Positions 43,449 to 54,666 are shown, numbered from the stretch's first letter. The stretch: 64,000 nt of DNA from Pseudogymnoascus destructans (GCF_001641265.1 NW_020167531.1:124001-188000); one strand, 5' to 3'. A program made the numbers and translations. Notes: generated from the letters alone by a model not told the origin.

Positions 43449-46288
43449 CACCAACTGTCTCTACAACCCAGCAGATCGCCATCTGCAATGTCAGCAGGGG
43501 ATGTTCAAGATAACGACTCGTTAGATGGCTCTCTTCCATCCCTTGAAGAGCTGCTCCGCCCTCCTCAAAACAGAGATATCTCTCAGGTGCCACAAAACCA
43601 CAAGAACAAAAGTTATCACAAGGCAGCATTTAGAAGGACGAATTATATCCATTACGACTGATAATGCGTCAAACAACACTTCGATGATGAGAGATGTGGA
43701 AATAATGCTTGATAGTATTGCGGACAATGAGCATTTTATTGGAGGAAAGGTACAACACATACCCTGCCTAGCTCATGTTATTCAACTTGCCCTTAGTGCT
43801 CTCCTTGGCCGAATCCGGATTACGCCAACAAATCAAGAGATCTTAATGAACTGGGAAGAAGAGAACCAGATGGAGGGCCTTGCAAAGTTACAAAAAGACA
43901 AGGGTATCGGATTTATGTCATACTGACATTCGTTGCACTCAGTTTGCTATCAAACTCAAGAGCAAACTTAGAAATCTCCTCCTCAAACCTACAAGTCACC
44001 ATACATATCTTGGCTTATCACACCAACAACAGAAGCAATACTACTCAACGATTGCTGCAAACTCTTCTACTACATCTGTTTATGCTACATACATCATGGC
44101 ATATCATTTGAACACTCATTGAACAAGTTATTAAGAAAATCTCCTCCTTAAGGGGGTGGGCCAATACTACCACATGGCATATCTCTACCAACTAGAGACC
44201 TAGGAACATGAACGATAGCTCTAGAAGCTTCTACAACCCTCTATGATTCATTACACGTCATCGCTCCTTAGTTACCCACAAGATTGGTTAAGTTATGACA
44301 TAATTTGTCTATAGGTACTCTGACCTTGGACCTCCTTTTCACTTCCTATAGGCTAGGAACCCAAGAGATGGTTCTATGGGATTCTCTTACGTTCACTACA
44401 TGATTAGCAAGCTAGTTGTGGGTCGCACTTGATTTCTAATACATTTACCAAGCCTGGTTAGTCATGGAAAGTCATGGAAAATGAGAGAACTACACTCCTT
44501 TGGCATAAATAGGATTGCCCTTTCCTTAAGAAAGGGCAAGCAGGCAATACATTAAATCGACTAGCACATACTTCTACGTCTTTTCCAAGCTTCCAAGCAT
44601 TGATCTTGTTATTCTCTGTTTTTGAAAAGTCAGTGAGGTGCTAACCTCTGACTTACCCCTGAGTTCTCAGACTCAACATTTGTTGCAACTTGTCTAAACC
44701 ACTTCACCACATCATACACCTGATTGCTGCGTTGTGGAATAGTCTAAGCTACAACCCTTTGGCTCTGTTTCCTAAGACAGTGTGTTGTCTTAGTAAATTC
44801 ATCCCTTCCTTGGGTGGCTAGATTCTCATATCTGGTGCACCCACCATTACACCAAGGCGATCATGGTGCTCATATGTTTAGACTTGGCGAGATAGAATGG
44901 AAGCACATCGAATACATCATTGATCTTACAAGACCATTCAACTTCTTTACAACAAACATTGGATTGTCAGCTGGACCTACTGGCTGCTATACACTCAGAG
45001 TATATCAAAAACTCTTATCAACGCTTGAAGGAACTCGGCACCGGCTACAGCATAAGACATATCCATGGGTAGCAAAGATGACTTTAGCAATCGATGCTGC
45101 AGAGAAGAAGATTAAGAAGTATTATAACAAGCTATACACAAATACTGGATCTATCTTCGCATTTGCTAGTATCTTAAATCCTAGTGTGAAGCTCTCACAC
45201 TTTAACAAAAAGGTTTGCAAGCTTGACTTTTCAATACGAAATTGGGAGACAGAGTTTTAACAACAGTTTACGACTCTTTATAAAGAGCAGTACTCTACAG
45301 TGCGAGTTGCGAATCAATTAGGATTACGAGATGCAGATATGGATCCATTAGCCTTAGTATTGCAGCAAAGTCAGACATTAAATGGGACTCAGGGCCAGAG
45401 AGAGGAATATGTGAATGAGGCTGATCTCTATCTTGATGCTCGTAAGTTTCTGGTAATCTTCTAGTAATCTTATTCTAACTTGTATAGCACATGTGTACAC
45501 AAAGATATTGCTATTTTGGCAACAAAAGGAAGAGCAATTTCCTGGTCTATCAGCAATGGCTCGTGATATACTTTGTATTCCTGCTGCTGAGTCTGGAGTT
45601 GAGCGAGTCTTTAGTGCCGCAAGGGATGTGTGTGGCCACCGACGTGGCCAACTTAATCCTGAGACGATTAAGAGTATTATGCTTGTATATTACTCTCGAC
45701 AATACAAGAATCGTCAATGTCATTGTGACAAGCTTGCAGATATGATGGACGTCGTTGATATGACTGAGGAGCAAGTAGAAGAAGAGTATGAGGAACAATG
45801 ACAACGGATGTGCAATTCTATCGAGTTACAATATATCAGCATGAAGAAGAACTACGATCAAATACACATATCCGAGAGACATATCCAAAGGTACAATATA
45901 CTCCGTTTAACCCTCAGCGGCCACAGCAACAGCAAGACTTATCACAAGTGAAGAATGACAAATGCGCTACCAACAAGGTGAAGAAAGAGATAGGGCTGAC
46001 CGTCTTAACGAGACCTTATATGACATCCCAGATGACGATATCCTAGATAACGAAGATATAAGAGAAGATGGTAATAATGAGGAGCCTATACTTCCAACTA
46101 TTCATGAAGATGAAGATAAGGATATGCCGTCCTCGCCACCAATGCCTATCCAACATGCTCGGAAGACTGGAAGAGATTTACTTGATATCTTTCAAGCTAC
46201 TCGTCAAGACCCCATAAATACTTTAGGTATTAGTAGGTCTGGCCGGCCTCATCAAGCAAGGTGGAGAGATGTTCTTAAGCATATATAA
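43449..46288 (+). mobile_element. hAT transposase relic, split by an LTR and internally deleted
   Basis: Left part (43449-43915): an N-terminal piece SLPSLEELLRPPQN, then in another frame the hAT core ISITTDNASNNTSMM and VQHIPCLAHVIQLALSALL. The LTR-like unit at 43916-44851 follows. Right part: EIEWKHIEYIIDLTRPFNFF and PWVAKMTLAIDAAEKKIKKY, an in-frame TAA near 45258, an intron at about 45438-45487, and the C-terminal dimerisation block (ARDILCIPAAESGVERVFSA, then INPETIK-like LNPETIKSIMLVYYS). The middle of the catalytic domain is missing. A second frame pair downstream (45798-46288) ends SGRPHQARWRDVLKHI and may be the accessory end of the same element. The copy is inactive. Confidence 0.8.
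43916..44851. repeat. 936-bp LTR-like unit, inverted to the one at 42513
   Basis: Starts TGTCATACTGACATTCG and ends CACCCACCATTACA. It sits inside the hAT transposase gene. Its flanks (attta / ccaag) are not a duplication, in keeping with the missing central part of the hAT gene. It is nearly identical in sequence to the copies at 23096 and 59596. Confidence 0.88.
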
Positions 46289-46299
46289 TAGATAATAGC

Positions 46300-46557
46300 T
46301 GTTACGATATCAAGTGCGCCTTGCAGCTCGAGTGGGGGTTCAGGGGTGTGGGGAGCTTTCCGGGGTTGGAGCGAAGTTTTCAGTTGTGGAGTGAATTCTC
46401 AGAACTGGTCTCGCTAAAGAGAATTCACTCCACAACAACATAGCTGTATATAGATCGAGCCACTGCTCGAGTGCTCCTCTTCTCTTTCCTTTCTTCTCTA
46501 GATTGAGTTTAATTCATAATACCCAACTGGCGCCCTATGCCTTGGTGAACCGTGACA
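46300..46557. repeat. solo LTR, 258 bp, TSD ATAGC
   Basis: Begins TGTTACGATATCAAGTGCGC and ends GGTGAACCGTGACA. It is flanked by the perfect 5-bp duplication ATAGC (46295-46299 and 46558-46562). It contains a TATA-like tgtatataga and a CT-rich initiator region, and an inner gagaattcactccacaac inverted against gtggagtgaattctc. The second copy is at 60931. No internal retrotransposon region remains, so it is a solo LTR. Confidence 0.92.
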
Positions 46558-46562
46558 ATAGC

Positions 46563-47708
46563 GTTCTGATAATCTTCTGATAATCATGGTACTTAGATAG
46601 AGGAATATACATGATTCGTTCTCACAGCTTACTAGAGATGGCGAGAGTGATGCTGATAGATGTAATACTTTAACTTAACCATAAAACAGTATTAATCGTA
46701 TGAGGGACTGTTCACATGATGCATAAATCTTACACGTGATAGCCGAGTACTCACTGGGTTTTTACAGAGTAACTGAGTATTGACCTCACTCACCGAGTCG
46801 AGTAAAAGGTTCAGCTACTCACCCAGCTGAGTAACTCACTGGAGCGAGTGAGCCAAGTATTGAGCGAGTAGTGCGCAGCCTAACAGGGATACTCATTCGC
46901 ACCTCCATGAGCCTCGGTGAGCAAAAGAGAATTTATCCAGAGGTGAGGCTAAGCAAGGCTGGTAGTTGGCCCAAGCAGGCGCAGCGCTGGCAGGATAAAC
47001 GATGTTCCTGATACTTAATGACGATACGAATTGGTGGAGTCGTAAATTTTGTTTCATCTTATGGATCAGACCCTTGCGGAAATGAACAACGACATGACAA
47101 TGATATCCAGCAGAGCACTAGAAGTGCGGAAGGGAAATTGGGTACGGAAGAACACGACATTGAGAAGAGCCACGATCTTCTCCCTGGCAGATGCAATAAT
47201 ATTGGTAGCTTCTGGTGTTGTGGGGAGAAGTGTGCACGACTTTGCTCGCTCGCTCAATTGCCACGGCGACCTTGAGGGTATTTGACCTTGCGACTAGAAC
47301 TATTGGGTATGTAAGGGTGCCACTTGCCAATGTAAGATAGATGTTTAGTTGAAGGAATATGTCTGTCGTTTTCTAAAGTCCGCTATAGAAGGCGAGACAG
47401 ACAACTGTAGCCAAGTTTCTGCCTTTTGATGAGACGGATTCCGCCTCACTCCACCGCCCAGATCATCGAGCGGTTTCTAAGACATTGTATTACGCCATCG
47501 TTTTGGTCTCAAAGGCGCAGTCAAGTTTGAAAACCATAGTAACACACTCAGTCCCGATCAAGCAACAGAGGCAAATGCAATCTCTTAGCATCCCTGATAA
47601 CCTGCGACGGTCGGAACGCATTCGAGCCCATGCAAAAAAGGACGGACTGACTACTCCAAGTCATTGCAATCCGTAACGAAATCCTCCCGTCCTCAAGCAG
47701 ATCAGTTG
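46563..47708. other. intergenic, decayed DNA
   Basis: Around 46740-46870 there is a patchwork of repeated ACTCA/GAGTA words. Short frames at 47018-47285 and 47485-47676 (the latter with LRRSERIRAHAKKD, a pattern seen in retrotransposon polyproteins) are too short and broken to call genes. Confidence 0.4.
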
Positions 47709-47710
47709 TA

Positions 47711-49038
47711 CAGTTGGGTCAAATAAGTGTTCGTCGTTTTCAGCCACCAAAACGCCATGAAAAAAAGCAACGAGTGCGGGGTACTCCCTCTTCAAAAGGA
47801 TAATATAGATAGAAATAGTGAGTTGTAGATACTGTCATCAATTATTATGGCTCTCCTACCGAAGAGTACTCGTAGAGAGACCTCTGTTGCAAAGCGAGCA
47901 ACATGCTGGACTTGGTACAAGGCTGGCAAGACAGTGACTGAGATTTCCCGCCTAGAACGCCTACCCCGCACTACTGTAACTACAATTATCCACAGAGCAA
48001 AGGCTTCCGACCTACAAGCTCAGCAAGTCAAGTTTGAGAGCAAGGCACGCTCGGGGGCCCCTAGGAAGCTTACTATCCGAGCAGAGAGGGCCTTAGTGCG
48101 TGCTGCTGTTACAGATTGCAGAGCTCCACTAATTGCGCTCTGCACACCGAGCAAGAGCGGCTCTCAGATCACAAAACCAACAGTACGCAATGCTCTAAAA
48201 AAGTACAACAAAGGACGGAGAAAACCACGCAAGAAGCCGTTCCTTAAGCCTGCTCACAAGAAAGGCCGGCTACAGTGGTGTAAAGCAAACAGAAACGTGG
48301 ATTTTGGACTTATTATATGGTCTGATGAGTCTACATTTGAAGTTGGCTATGATAGTCGCAACTTTTGGGTTACCCGAGGCCCAGGAGAAGAATTTTGGGA
48401 GAAACACCTAAAGCCTACTTTCAAATCAGGCCGTACTTCAATTTCTGTGTGGGGTTGCTTTATGGGAGCAGAGATTGGACCGTTGGTTGTGCTTCCTAAA
48501 GGGCAGCGGATGAACCAGCAACTATACACAGAACTAGTTCTCAAACCCTACTTTATCCCATTCTACGAGAAGATGGTTGCAAAGTACGGCCCACAAGTAC
48601 GTATACAAGAAGATGGAGCAAAATTCCACTTTGCTCCTATTGCTGCAAACTACAAGAGGCTCTGTATGGTACAGAGTTTACCATGGCCGCCACAGAGCCC
48701 TGACCTTGCCCCTATTGAAAACGTGTGGCAGCAAGCAAAGCTACAAGTGTCTACTCGACGGCATAGGATCAAGAACATTGCAGAAATGGAGGTGGCGGTA
48801 CTCTACGAGTGGTCACGTATACAGGCTAGTTTTCTCAAAACCTTAGCTGACTCAATGCCAAAAAGGATTGCATTATGCATTAAGGCAAAGGGTGGTAGTA
48901 TTAAATATTAATCTATATTACTCTAGCTATAGTACATTTCAATTTTTATTCAATTCCAAAGCGTTGTGGTTGAGTTATTTACGATTGATTTTATGGTTGT
49001 GGTTCTTCGGAGCGACGAACACTTATTTGACCCAACTG
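47711..49038 (+). mobile_element. complete Tc1/mariner transposon with perfect TIRs
   Basis: The ends CAGTTGGGTCAAATAAGTGT (extending TCGTCG) at 47711 and the exact reverse complement ending at 49038 form 26-bp perfect terminal inverted repeats. Both ends are flanked by TA (47709-47710 and 49039-49040), the target duplication of the Tc1/mariner/pogo superfamily. The 1328-bp element holds one intact transposase gene. Intact gene, perfect repeats and clean TA sites point to recent transposition. Confidence 0.95.
47847..48911 (+). CDS. Tc1/mariner DD34E transposase, intact
   Basis: A single uninterrupted 354-aa ORF cuts and pastes the element around it. The N-terminal third is a paired-type helix-turn-helix DNA-binding region (TWYKAGKTVTEISRLERLPR, then RSGAPRKLT). 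The catalytic domain shows the first aspartate in IIWSDESTFEVGYDSRNFWV, the second in VRIQEDGAKFHFAP and the glutamate in PPQSPDLAPIENVWQQAK. There are 34 residues between the second aspartate and the glutamate, the DD34E pattern. The GxG-like loop and the C-terminus (SMPKRIALCIKAKGG) are present. The basic segment KKYNKGRRKPRKK may serve as nuclear localisation signal. Confidence 0.94.
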   Translation: MALLPKSTRRETSVAKRATCWTWYKAGKTVTEISRLERLPRTTVTTIIHRAKASDLQAQQVKFESKARSGAPRKLTIRAERALVRAAVTDCRAPLIALCTPSKSGSQITKPTVRNALKKYNKGRRKPRKKPFLKPAHKKGRLQWCKANRNVDFGLIIWSDESTFEVGYDSRNFWVTRGPGEEFWEKHLKPTFKSGRTSISVWGCFMGAEIGPLVVLPKGQRMNQQLYTELVLKPYFIPFYEKMVAKYGPQVRIQEDGAKFHFAPIAANYKRLCMVQSLPWPPQSPDLAPIENVWQQAKLQVSTRRHRIKNIAEMEVAVLYEWSRIQASFLKTLADSMPKRIALCIKAKGGSIKY

Positions 49039-49040
49039 TA

Positions 49041-49366
49041 CGTTTACAATGCCGGTGGTGAGGGTGAGACTGAGCATCGGGTAGCCGCGCTGAAGATCGA
49101 ATACAAAGCTTCTCATAAGTTGACATTAGGAATTTCGAACACTTGGTCATATCAGGCTGTTCATGATCTCTTACCTTTCAAAATCCTAAACTCTGCAGGT
49201 GCCTTGCCGGATAATCTTCGGCTCGACACTCGATAGCCAATGATGCTCGAATATGACTCATCCCCAGCGTCGGCGACCAGACATGGACCGCCGTCCAGCA
49301 CAGTACAAAATCTGCACATTGCACATATGCCTGACCAATATTTATAACCAGAATATGATATAATTT
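49041..49366. other. intergenic, no gene seen
   Basis: Short stretch between the Tc1 element and the 3-prime end of the phosphotransferase-like gene. Confidence 0.45.
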
Positions 49367-50320
49367 TCATACAGCTCCCAGCGCCCGTGTATATTCTGCA
49401 AAGATCTCATGCACCTCAGGCCGTGGTTCTAAAAATATTGGGATCCATCTATTACGCCATTCTCCATCAAACGAACAAGTATATGCTGCTTTGCAATATT
49501 CCCAATAATCAGGATACCATCCAGAATGGGCCCAGTCAACGATCGCATGTACACGTGGCGGCCCTGCTGAAGAGACGATAATGTTGCCTTGGTGTAGGTC
49601 CCCATGGTTAGCTTGATAGTTCCTGTATCTGGCAAGAACGTTCTATAAGGATCCTGGATATCTTCCGAGTTGGGAAACCGAAGCCAAGGCAGTCGAGAAA
49701 ACCAATCATTGAACTGCTTGACAGTAGCGAAGGGTCCGCCTGGAGGGTGGCCTTCAAACACAATGTCTAAGAGATGTTGGCGATTGATAGACCCTGAAGA
49801 AGATTTAGTCATTATCCTCAACTGCTTATCCATTTCGCAGCATACCAATGAACGAATCATTTGGGTCTTGCTCGACTTGCCGCAAAGATGTCGTAATCTC
49901 GCGTATTTGATCGCAAACAGAGGTTTTATCGGCGATACTCAGAGAATCCCAGCGATCTTTCAGTCTCTCCCCTCGTACATACTGCATATATATGAACACA
50001 TCACGCCCATCAACCCGCCAGCCATAGACCTCTGGCACAGGAACTTCGTCACAAAGTACTCTTTTAATCACCCAAAGACATTGCGCTTCAGCAATTGCAA
50101 CATGAGGACCGAACTTGACAATGAGATTAATATGCTCAAATATCACAGGAAGTGGTTGAGGCATCGCCTGGTTTGTGCCTGACAAGGCTCGAACCTCTGC
50201 CGGCATTGGCAAGCATCGGTTAGGTCCGTTGTTCTTGAAAAAAGAGGATTCGAGAAAGTCCATTTTCAGTTCTCTGCCATCCGGTAGCCCTGTGGCATGG
50301 ATCTGAGGATTGGCTGGCAT
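49367..50320 (-). pseudogene. aminoglycoside-phosphotransferase-like kinase, frameshifted
   Basis: Fungal proteins of the APH/choline-kinase fold transfer phosphate to small molecules; their substrates are mostly unknown. The gene starts at 50320 (MPANPQIHATGLPDGRELKM). Exon 1 (50320..49856) includes VIKRVLCDEVPVPEVYGWRV and VFIYMQYVRGERLKDRW. A 62-nt intron (49855-49794) with good signals leads to SINRQHLLDIVFEGHPPGGP. At about 49601-49608 one base is missing, exactly where the catalytic loop HGDLHQGNI should be read. The conserved remainder (IVDWAHSGWYPDYWEYCKAA to the TGA at 49367) is in the next frame. Everything else is intact, so this is a very young pseudogene or a base-call error. Confidence 0.8.
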
Positions 50321-52133
50321 TATTAATGCTTTGGAAACTTGTTGTGAGCTTTTGGTAATAACTACTATAACGAACAGGTTGTCCGGGAGGAGAGCTCAGA
50401 TAGAAGTCTTACCGAATGAGAAAAGAGAAGACGAGTACGGAGAAGGCAACAGTGGGTCGACTCTGCGCAGGCAGCGAAAGCAGTCGCACAAGGATACCTA
50501 ATTTAACGCTAGCCTCCGTCTGTGCTTTGTGCGCGTAAAGTAGCCTGATTATAAATGCACGGCCACTGTGCGAGGGTTTGTGTATGGCGTTGTTTCAGCG
50601 TGCGCTTTCATCAGTGCTCATTCGTCACAATCGCACCGTCTCTAGCGCGCGCTACTTTGTGCACGAACGACACTTCAACTGGAGCAGGGAATAACATTGA
50701 ACGAGTTCAGGCCGCTATCGAAAGCGCTTGCAGCTATAATTTGCCTGGTCGGCACAGATGATTGGCTCAAGTTATACAGCCCGCCCATCACACTTACATG
50801 CCAGGCGGTTATGCGGGCCGCGCTAAATGAGGATTTACTGAAGGCCCTGAATTTACTTTGTGTTGTAAACTCGACACCAATCATCCAAGTTACACCGCGC
50901 AACTTTGAGAGCACATTATCTAACATTGTATCACAGGCGTCTCAGCAAGCGCTGTGTTGGATTCCTTTTTCAATGCTTTTATGGGTGTAATGCCAACTCG
51001 TAGATCGCTGTTTGATTTTTTTCTGCACCGAGAATCTCTCAGAGTACTTAAGATGCCCTTTGCTCTTCAAAGTCGTCTCGATTTTCTAGCCGTTTCTATC
51101 ATCAATTGTACTCTACTCTTTCCCTAAATCATCAATCATTATATTATTATCGTGTCCTTGGCACACAAGTAGCGCCAAAATGGCCACTCGAACCCTTCAA
51201 CTCATCTCCTATCGCATTCTTCCAAACAGCGAGCGCACTTTGCAATTTTTGTCCCATCCGGTGCCAATCCCGATCTGGGGACTTTGATTCACGCTGTCGG
51301 CGCACCTATGGCTGGTTATATGCTCGAATTCAAGCGGAACTACTCTCCAACCATGACCCAAGAGCGGCACGAAATGTACCCAATCGGAGAGGTTTTTGCA
51401 GCCAATATAATCGAATCTACGAGCAACGACCGAAGCAGAGACAATAAACCTAGAGATAAACTGGAGCGCGAAGCAGCCCAGGTGGCCCCACCTCGTATCA
51501 GCGAAAACTTCAGGGCTCCTGTAAACGATGTGAGTGAATCCATAATTTGCACGATAGTGTGGCGCCTCACTGACTATCCATTCAGACAACCAACAGAAGA
51601 TGCCAAGAGTGGACGACAGATTTTGTGCGACGGCTAGTTGATAATGGTGTTATTGCACAAACTGCCTTTGATATTGTCCAAGATAAACGTGACCCGCCAG
51701 GCCACGGGATTGTTTAGCAACCTAGGGGTTGCGGGCACTTAAAATCCCTGTAGCTGAAAATGGAATGGCCGTACAAATAGCACTGCAGTGGGTGCGTTTG
51801 GTTGGAATTACGAACTGGGCACAGCAGCATTGGTTCTGAATGTGAAGCTTCTTAGATACATGAAAAGGCACGTCGGCTGCTTAGCCTCTTGCATTCCGCG
51901 TTCAATTGTGAATCCAGACGCGTTCCGTCGTGCCAACTCATACCATCGCATCGAGCTGTGCATTGCCATTCTGCATGAAGTGAAAATTCAACAACTTCCC
52001 AAGGAGACTTCTTCCGCCCAACCGGGCAGCGATGCTCTTACTAATGAATACGTAGCGTCTTCATCGTCCCTGCCACTCTGCTAACGCCCTCGTACCCAAT
52101 CCCATGTTTCCTAATTGCCAGCTGCTCCGTGGT
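50321..52133. other. intergenic with possible gene debris
   Basis: Upstream of the phosphotransferase-like gene. A short protein-like stretch, FVRRLVDNGVIAQTAFDIV, reads at about 51621-51677 and stops at 51716, but nothing upstream joins it convincingly. Other frames (50697-50990, 51209-51637) have no family pattern. Confidence 0.35.
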
Positions 52134-52141
52134 CCAACACT

Positions 52142-52302
52142 CAGTGTGGTCGATAGTGTGACAAAGGGCCGTATGATATTGCCAAGAGTTTAGAAATTTC
52201 CGTATTGTATTGCGAATGTGGTATATTTTAGGCAATTTTGGTCATATGATATTGCCAAGACTTGGGCAATTCCCATATGATATTACACTATCGACCACAC
52301 TG
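52142..52302. mobile_element. 161-bp hAT-type MITE with 8-bp TSD
   Basis: Ends CAGTGTGGTCGATAGTGT and its exact reverse complement form 18-bp terminal inverted repeats. The element is flanked by the perfect 8-bp direct repeat CCAACACT (52134-52141 and 52303-52310). The interior has degenerate subterminal repeats of atgatattgccaag type and no coding capacity. The 8-bp duplication and CAGTG start are typical of the hAT superfamily, so it is a non-autonomous hAT element. Confidence 0.9.
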
Positions 52303-52310
52303 CCAACACT

Positions 52311-53537
52311 TGTATTACTCGATTAACAAGAATCCCCGTGCGAACAAGCTGTTGTCATGCGGCAACACCTTCGCACCCATTCCCGGTGGTCATCGAGCGC
52401 GTAGACCCGTGAAATTGTCTCTCGTTGCTCTGTACCGAAAGTCGAACACCTTCCAGCACCTCCCTCTACAATGTCTTCCCTTAACGACGCTCTGCAATGA
52501 AGCCTTAACGATGCGCAGCTCGAATCTTCGTTTTTTTTGCCCGATTTAATGGCTTTCAGCTGATTCTTTTCCCTGCCGGATAAACAATATGAATGCCTAG
52601 TGGAGAACGTGCAGAATTATGTTGAGGTCAAGTAGCTTCCTTCCGAATGTGTTGCACGTGACTAAATTAAAAGGGTTTTCTCAAAGCACACCGAGGCTCG
52701 AGAGTACCCAGACACATCAGCATATCTTCAATTGATGTTGCACTACCAGAAGAGCCAACCAGTTGTTTCCATAGTTAACATACCTTGTACGTAATACACA
52801 AAACTCCCGTGACAGTCACCAGCACAATTCATCTTAGTGGAAACGATTTGCAGTCCTGTAGTAGACGTTGTGATTTGGCCTCACATCATTGAGCATACGG
52901 CTATTGCGGCTCCCAGAGGAAACTGTTGACCGCCGCCAGATACGTTCCGATCAGTTCGGTGCCTCGACGGCTCTTTGATACTTTACCTGATCCACAGTTA
53001 CTGGTTATTGGCGCCATGCCAAACGATGGCTCACCCAACCCACACCTTGTTGGCGGCCCACCGCACGACAGCCGCACTTTCGGGTTCTCCGCCACCTGTG
53101 TAGAGCCAATCATGACCGAAGCCGAGTGGATTCCCAGAATAGCATAAATAGGATAGTTTATTGGCTGCATGTGCCCTCCATGAGATCGCCGTACCCAAGC
53201 GCATGCATATTGACCCTTTTGAACCACAGTGAACGAATGGAGATCAATCCATTCCAAAACCCAGGGCGAGTGGGGACACTGCGCCACCTGAGGGATCGAC
53301 GTCACGGGGGCTATGTTGCCCCGCGCCATTTTCTTTGGCGGAGATTTCGTACAGTACAAAGCCAGATTCTGCATTACCAATTCTGTCCCACGCCATCTTC
53401 CCACCGAAGAATCGGGTCTAAACCCAGTTTCCCTCATCGGTTTTACATTCACAACCACATTGTCCTCGCACGATTTGGTTCAATAGATTTATCTTGCTAA
53501 TCTGAGCTGTACATCTCGTCAGTTTCTTTAAAAAACC
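52311..53537. other. intergenic, one doubtful minus-strand ORF
   Basis: A 185-codon minus-strand frame (53458-52901) overlaps a 124-codon plus frame. Neither has recognisable motifs, and neither is called. The right end is the promoter of the ORF at 53538. Confidence 0.35.
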
Positions 53538-54398
53538 ATGTTCACCCAGGACCCCCTGAAACTCAAAGTGTTGCTTGGAAACGGATATCTTGATATCGAA
53601 GATGCTGTAAAACGGGAACATGACTTCGTTCTTGAGACACTTATCAGTGCCTTTCTCTTACTTCCACTCAGTCCACACACTCTCACTCGGCTTCAACTAG
53701 GGGACTGTTTTCGCCGTTCACTCCAGTCTAGTCGGCAAACAACACCGTATCGCCTCCACACCATTGTTACCGAGTGCAAGGCCGGATCAGTCGACACATC
53801 CTCGCTGGAGGCGAAGTTTTTCGAGTACGGAGGAGTTCGAACTGTCACTGCTCTCGCCGCTGCAGCAGCGGACAATAAGCAGATAGTGAGCCTGCTAAAA
53901 GGTCTTTCAAATGCTGAATTCCAGGCCTTTCTGAAGTCCATCGATGCCATTGAACCACACCGTGATTTTCTCTTCATCATCGAGACGCCCGAGAGAAAAA
54001 GACCATCGAGACTATCGAAGCGAAAACACGTCCTGGGTCCTCGCCCTCCTCGCCCTCGTGGCCACTATTCTCATATTCCCGGCAGTGTTCCACAGGCTCT
54101 AGAAAGGTTCCAAATGGTGAATGACTATTCTCTCAATAACCTACCGGCAACATCACATACGCATCGCTTGAATGACGCTGCAGCACACTTGGTCAGTTCT
54201 TCTACAGTTGGTAAACCTCAAGGGGGAGGAACTTCCATCACGTCGGGCCTTGGACAAACAGCGGAGAATGTGCTGGCCTCGGGATTTAATACCCTTGCTG
54301 CGGTCGAGTTCCAACAAAACGATGGCGCAGAAAACCATACGTTTCCACAAGGCAAGTCTAGGTGTCCATTATCCGTGATAGTTGCTTATCATTTATAA
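53538..54398 (+). CDS. hypothetical protein, 286 aa
   Basis: An uninterrupted frame starts in a good context (aaaaccATGTTCACC). The N-terminal 160 residues look like a folded helical protein (LKLKVLLGNGYLDIEDAVKR, FVLETLISAFLLLPLSP, IVSLLKGLSNAEFQAFLKSI). A basic, proline/arginine-rich linker with PRPPRPRGHYSHIPG follows, then a low-complexity C-terminus. No domain is recognised and no membrane segment is evident. The end may be wrong if an intron lies near 54350-54480. It sits among transposon remains, so it may be a lineage-specific accessory gene. Confidence 0.5.
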   Translation: MFTQDPLKLKVLLGNGYLDIEDAVKREHDFVLETLISAFLLLPLSPHTLTRLQLGDCFRRSLQSSRQTTPYRLHTIVTECKAGSVDTSSLEAKFFEYGGVRTVTALAAAAADNKQIVSLLKGLSNAEFQAFLKSIDAIEPHRDFLFIIETPERKRPSRLSKRKHVLGPRPPRPRGHYSHIPGSVPQALERFQMVNDYSLNNLPATSHTHRLNDAAAHLVSSSTVGKPQGGGTSITSGLGQTAENVLASGFNTLAAVEFQQNDGAENHTFPQGKSRCPLSVIVAYHL

Positions 54399-54666
54399 CA
54401 CTTAGACCACAATACTTTCCCTAACATAGCATCAGGCCTGACCGGCAGCTGGCAGTGTGTGATGGTAAGTGCAGCCATGTCATTCCAAACAGACGTTAAC
54501 CGTTTGCAGATAACTATAGGATTGATTTAGAAAACCTTCACAACACTCCATCGAGGGGGTCGGAGGAGGGAGGGAGCCTGGGAGGTGTCAGCGGGGTTCT
54601 GTGGTGGAGGGGAGGAAGGGAAGGGGGAGGAGGTTTGGGGGTCTCAATTGACCCCCGACTGACCGT

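Noticed and set aside
52901..53458. 185-codon minus-strand ORF
   Set aside because: No motif, overlaps another open frame, no sign of codon or splice structure; left uncalled.
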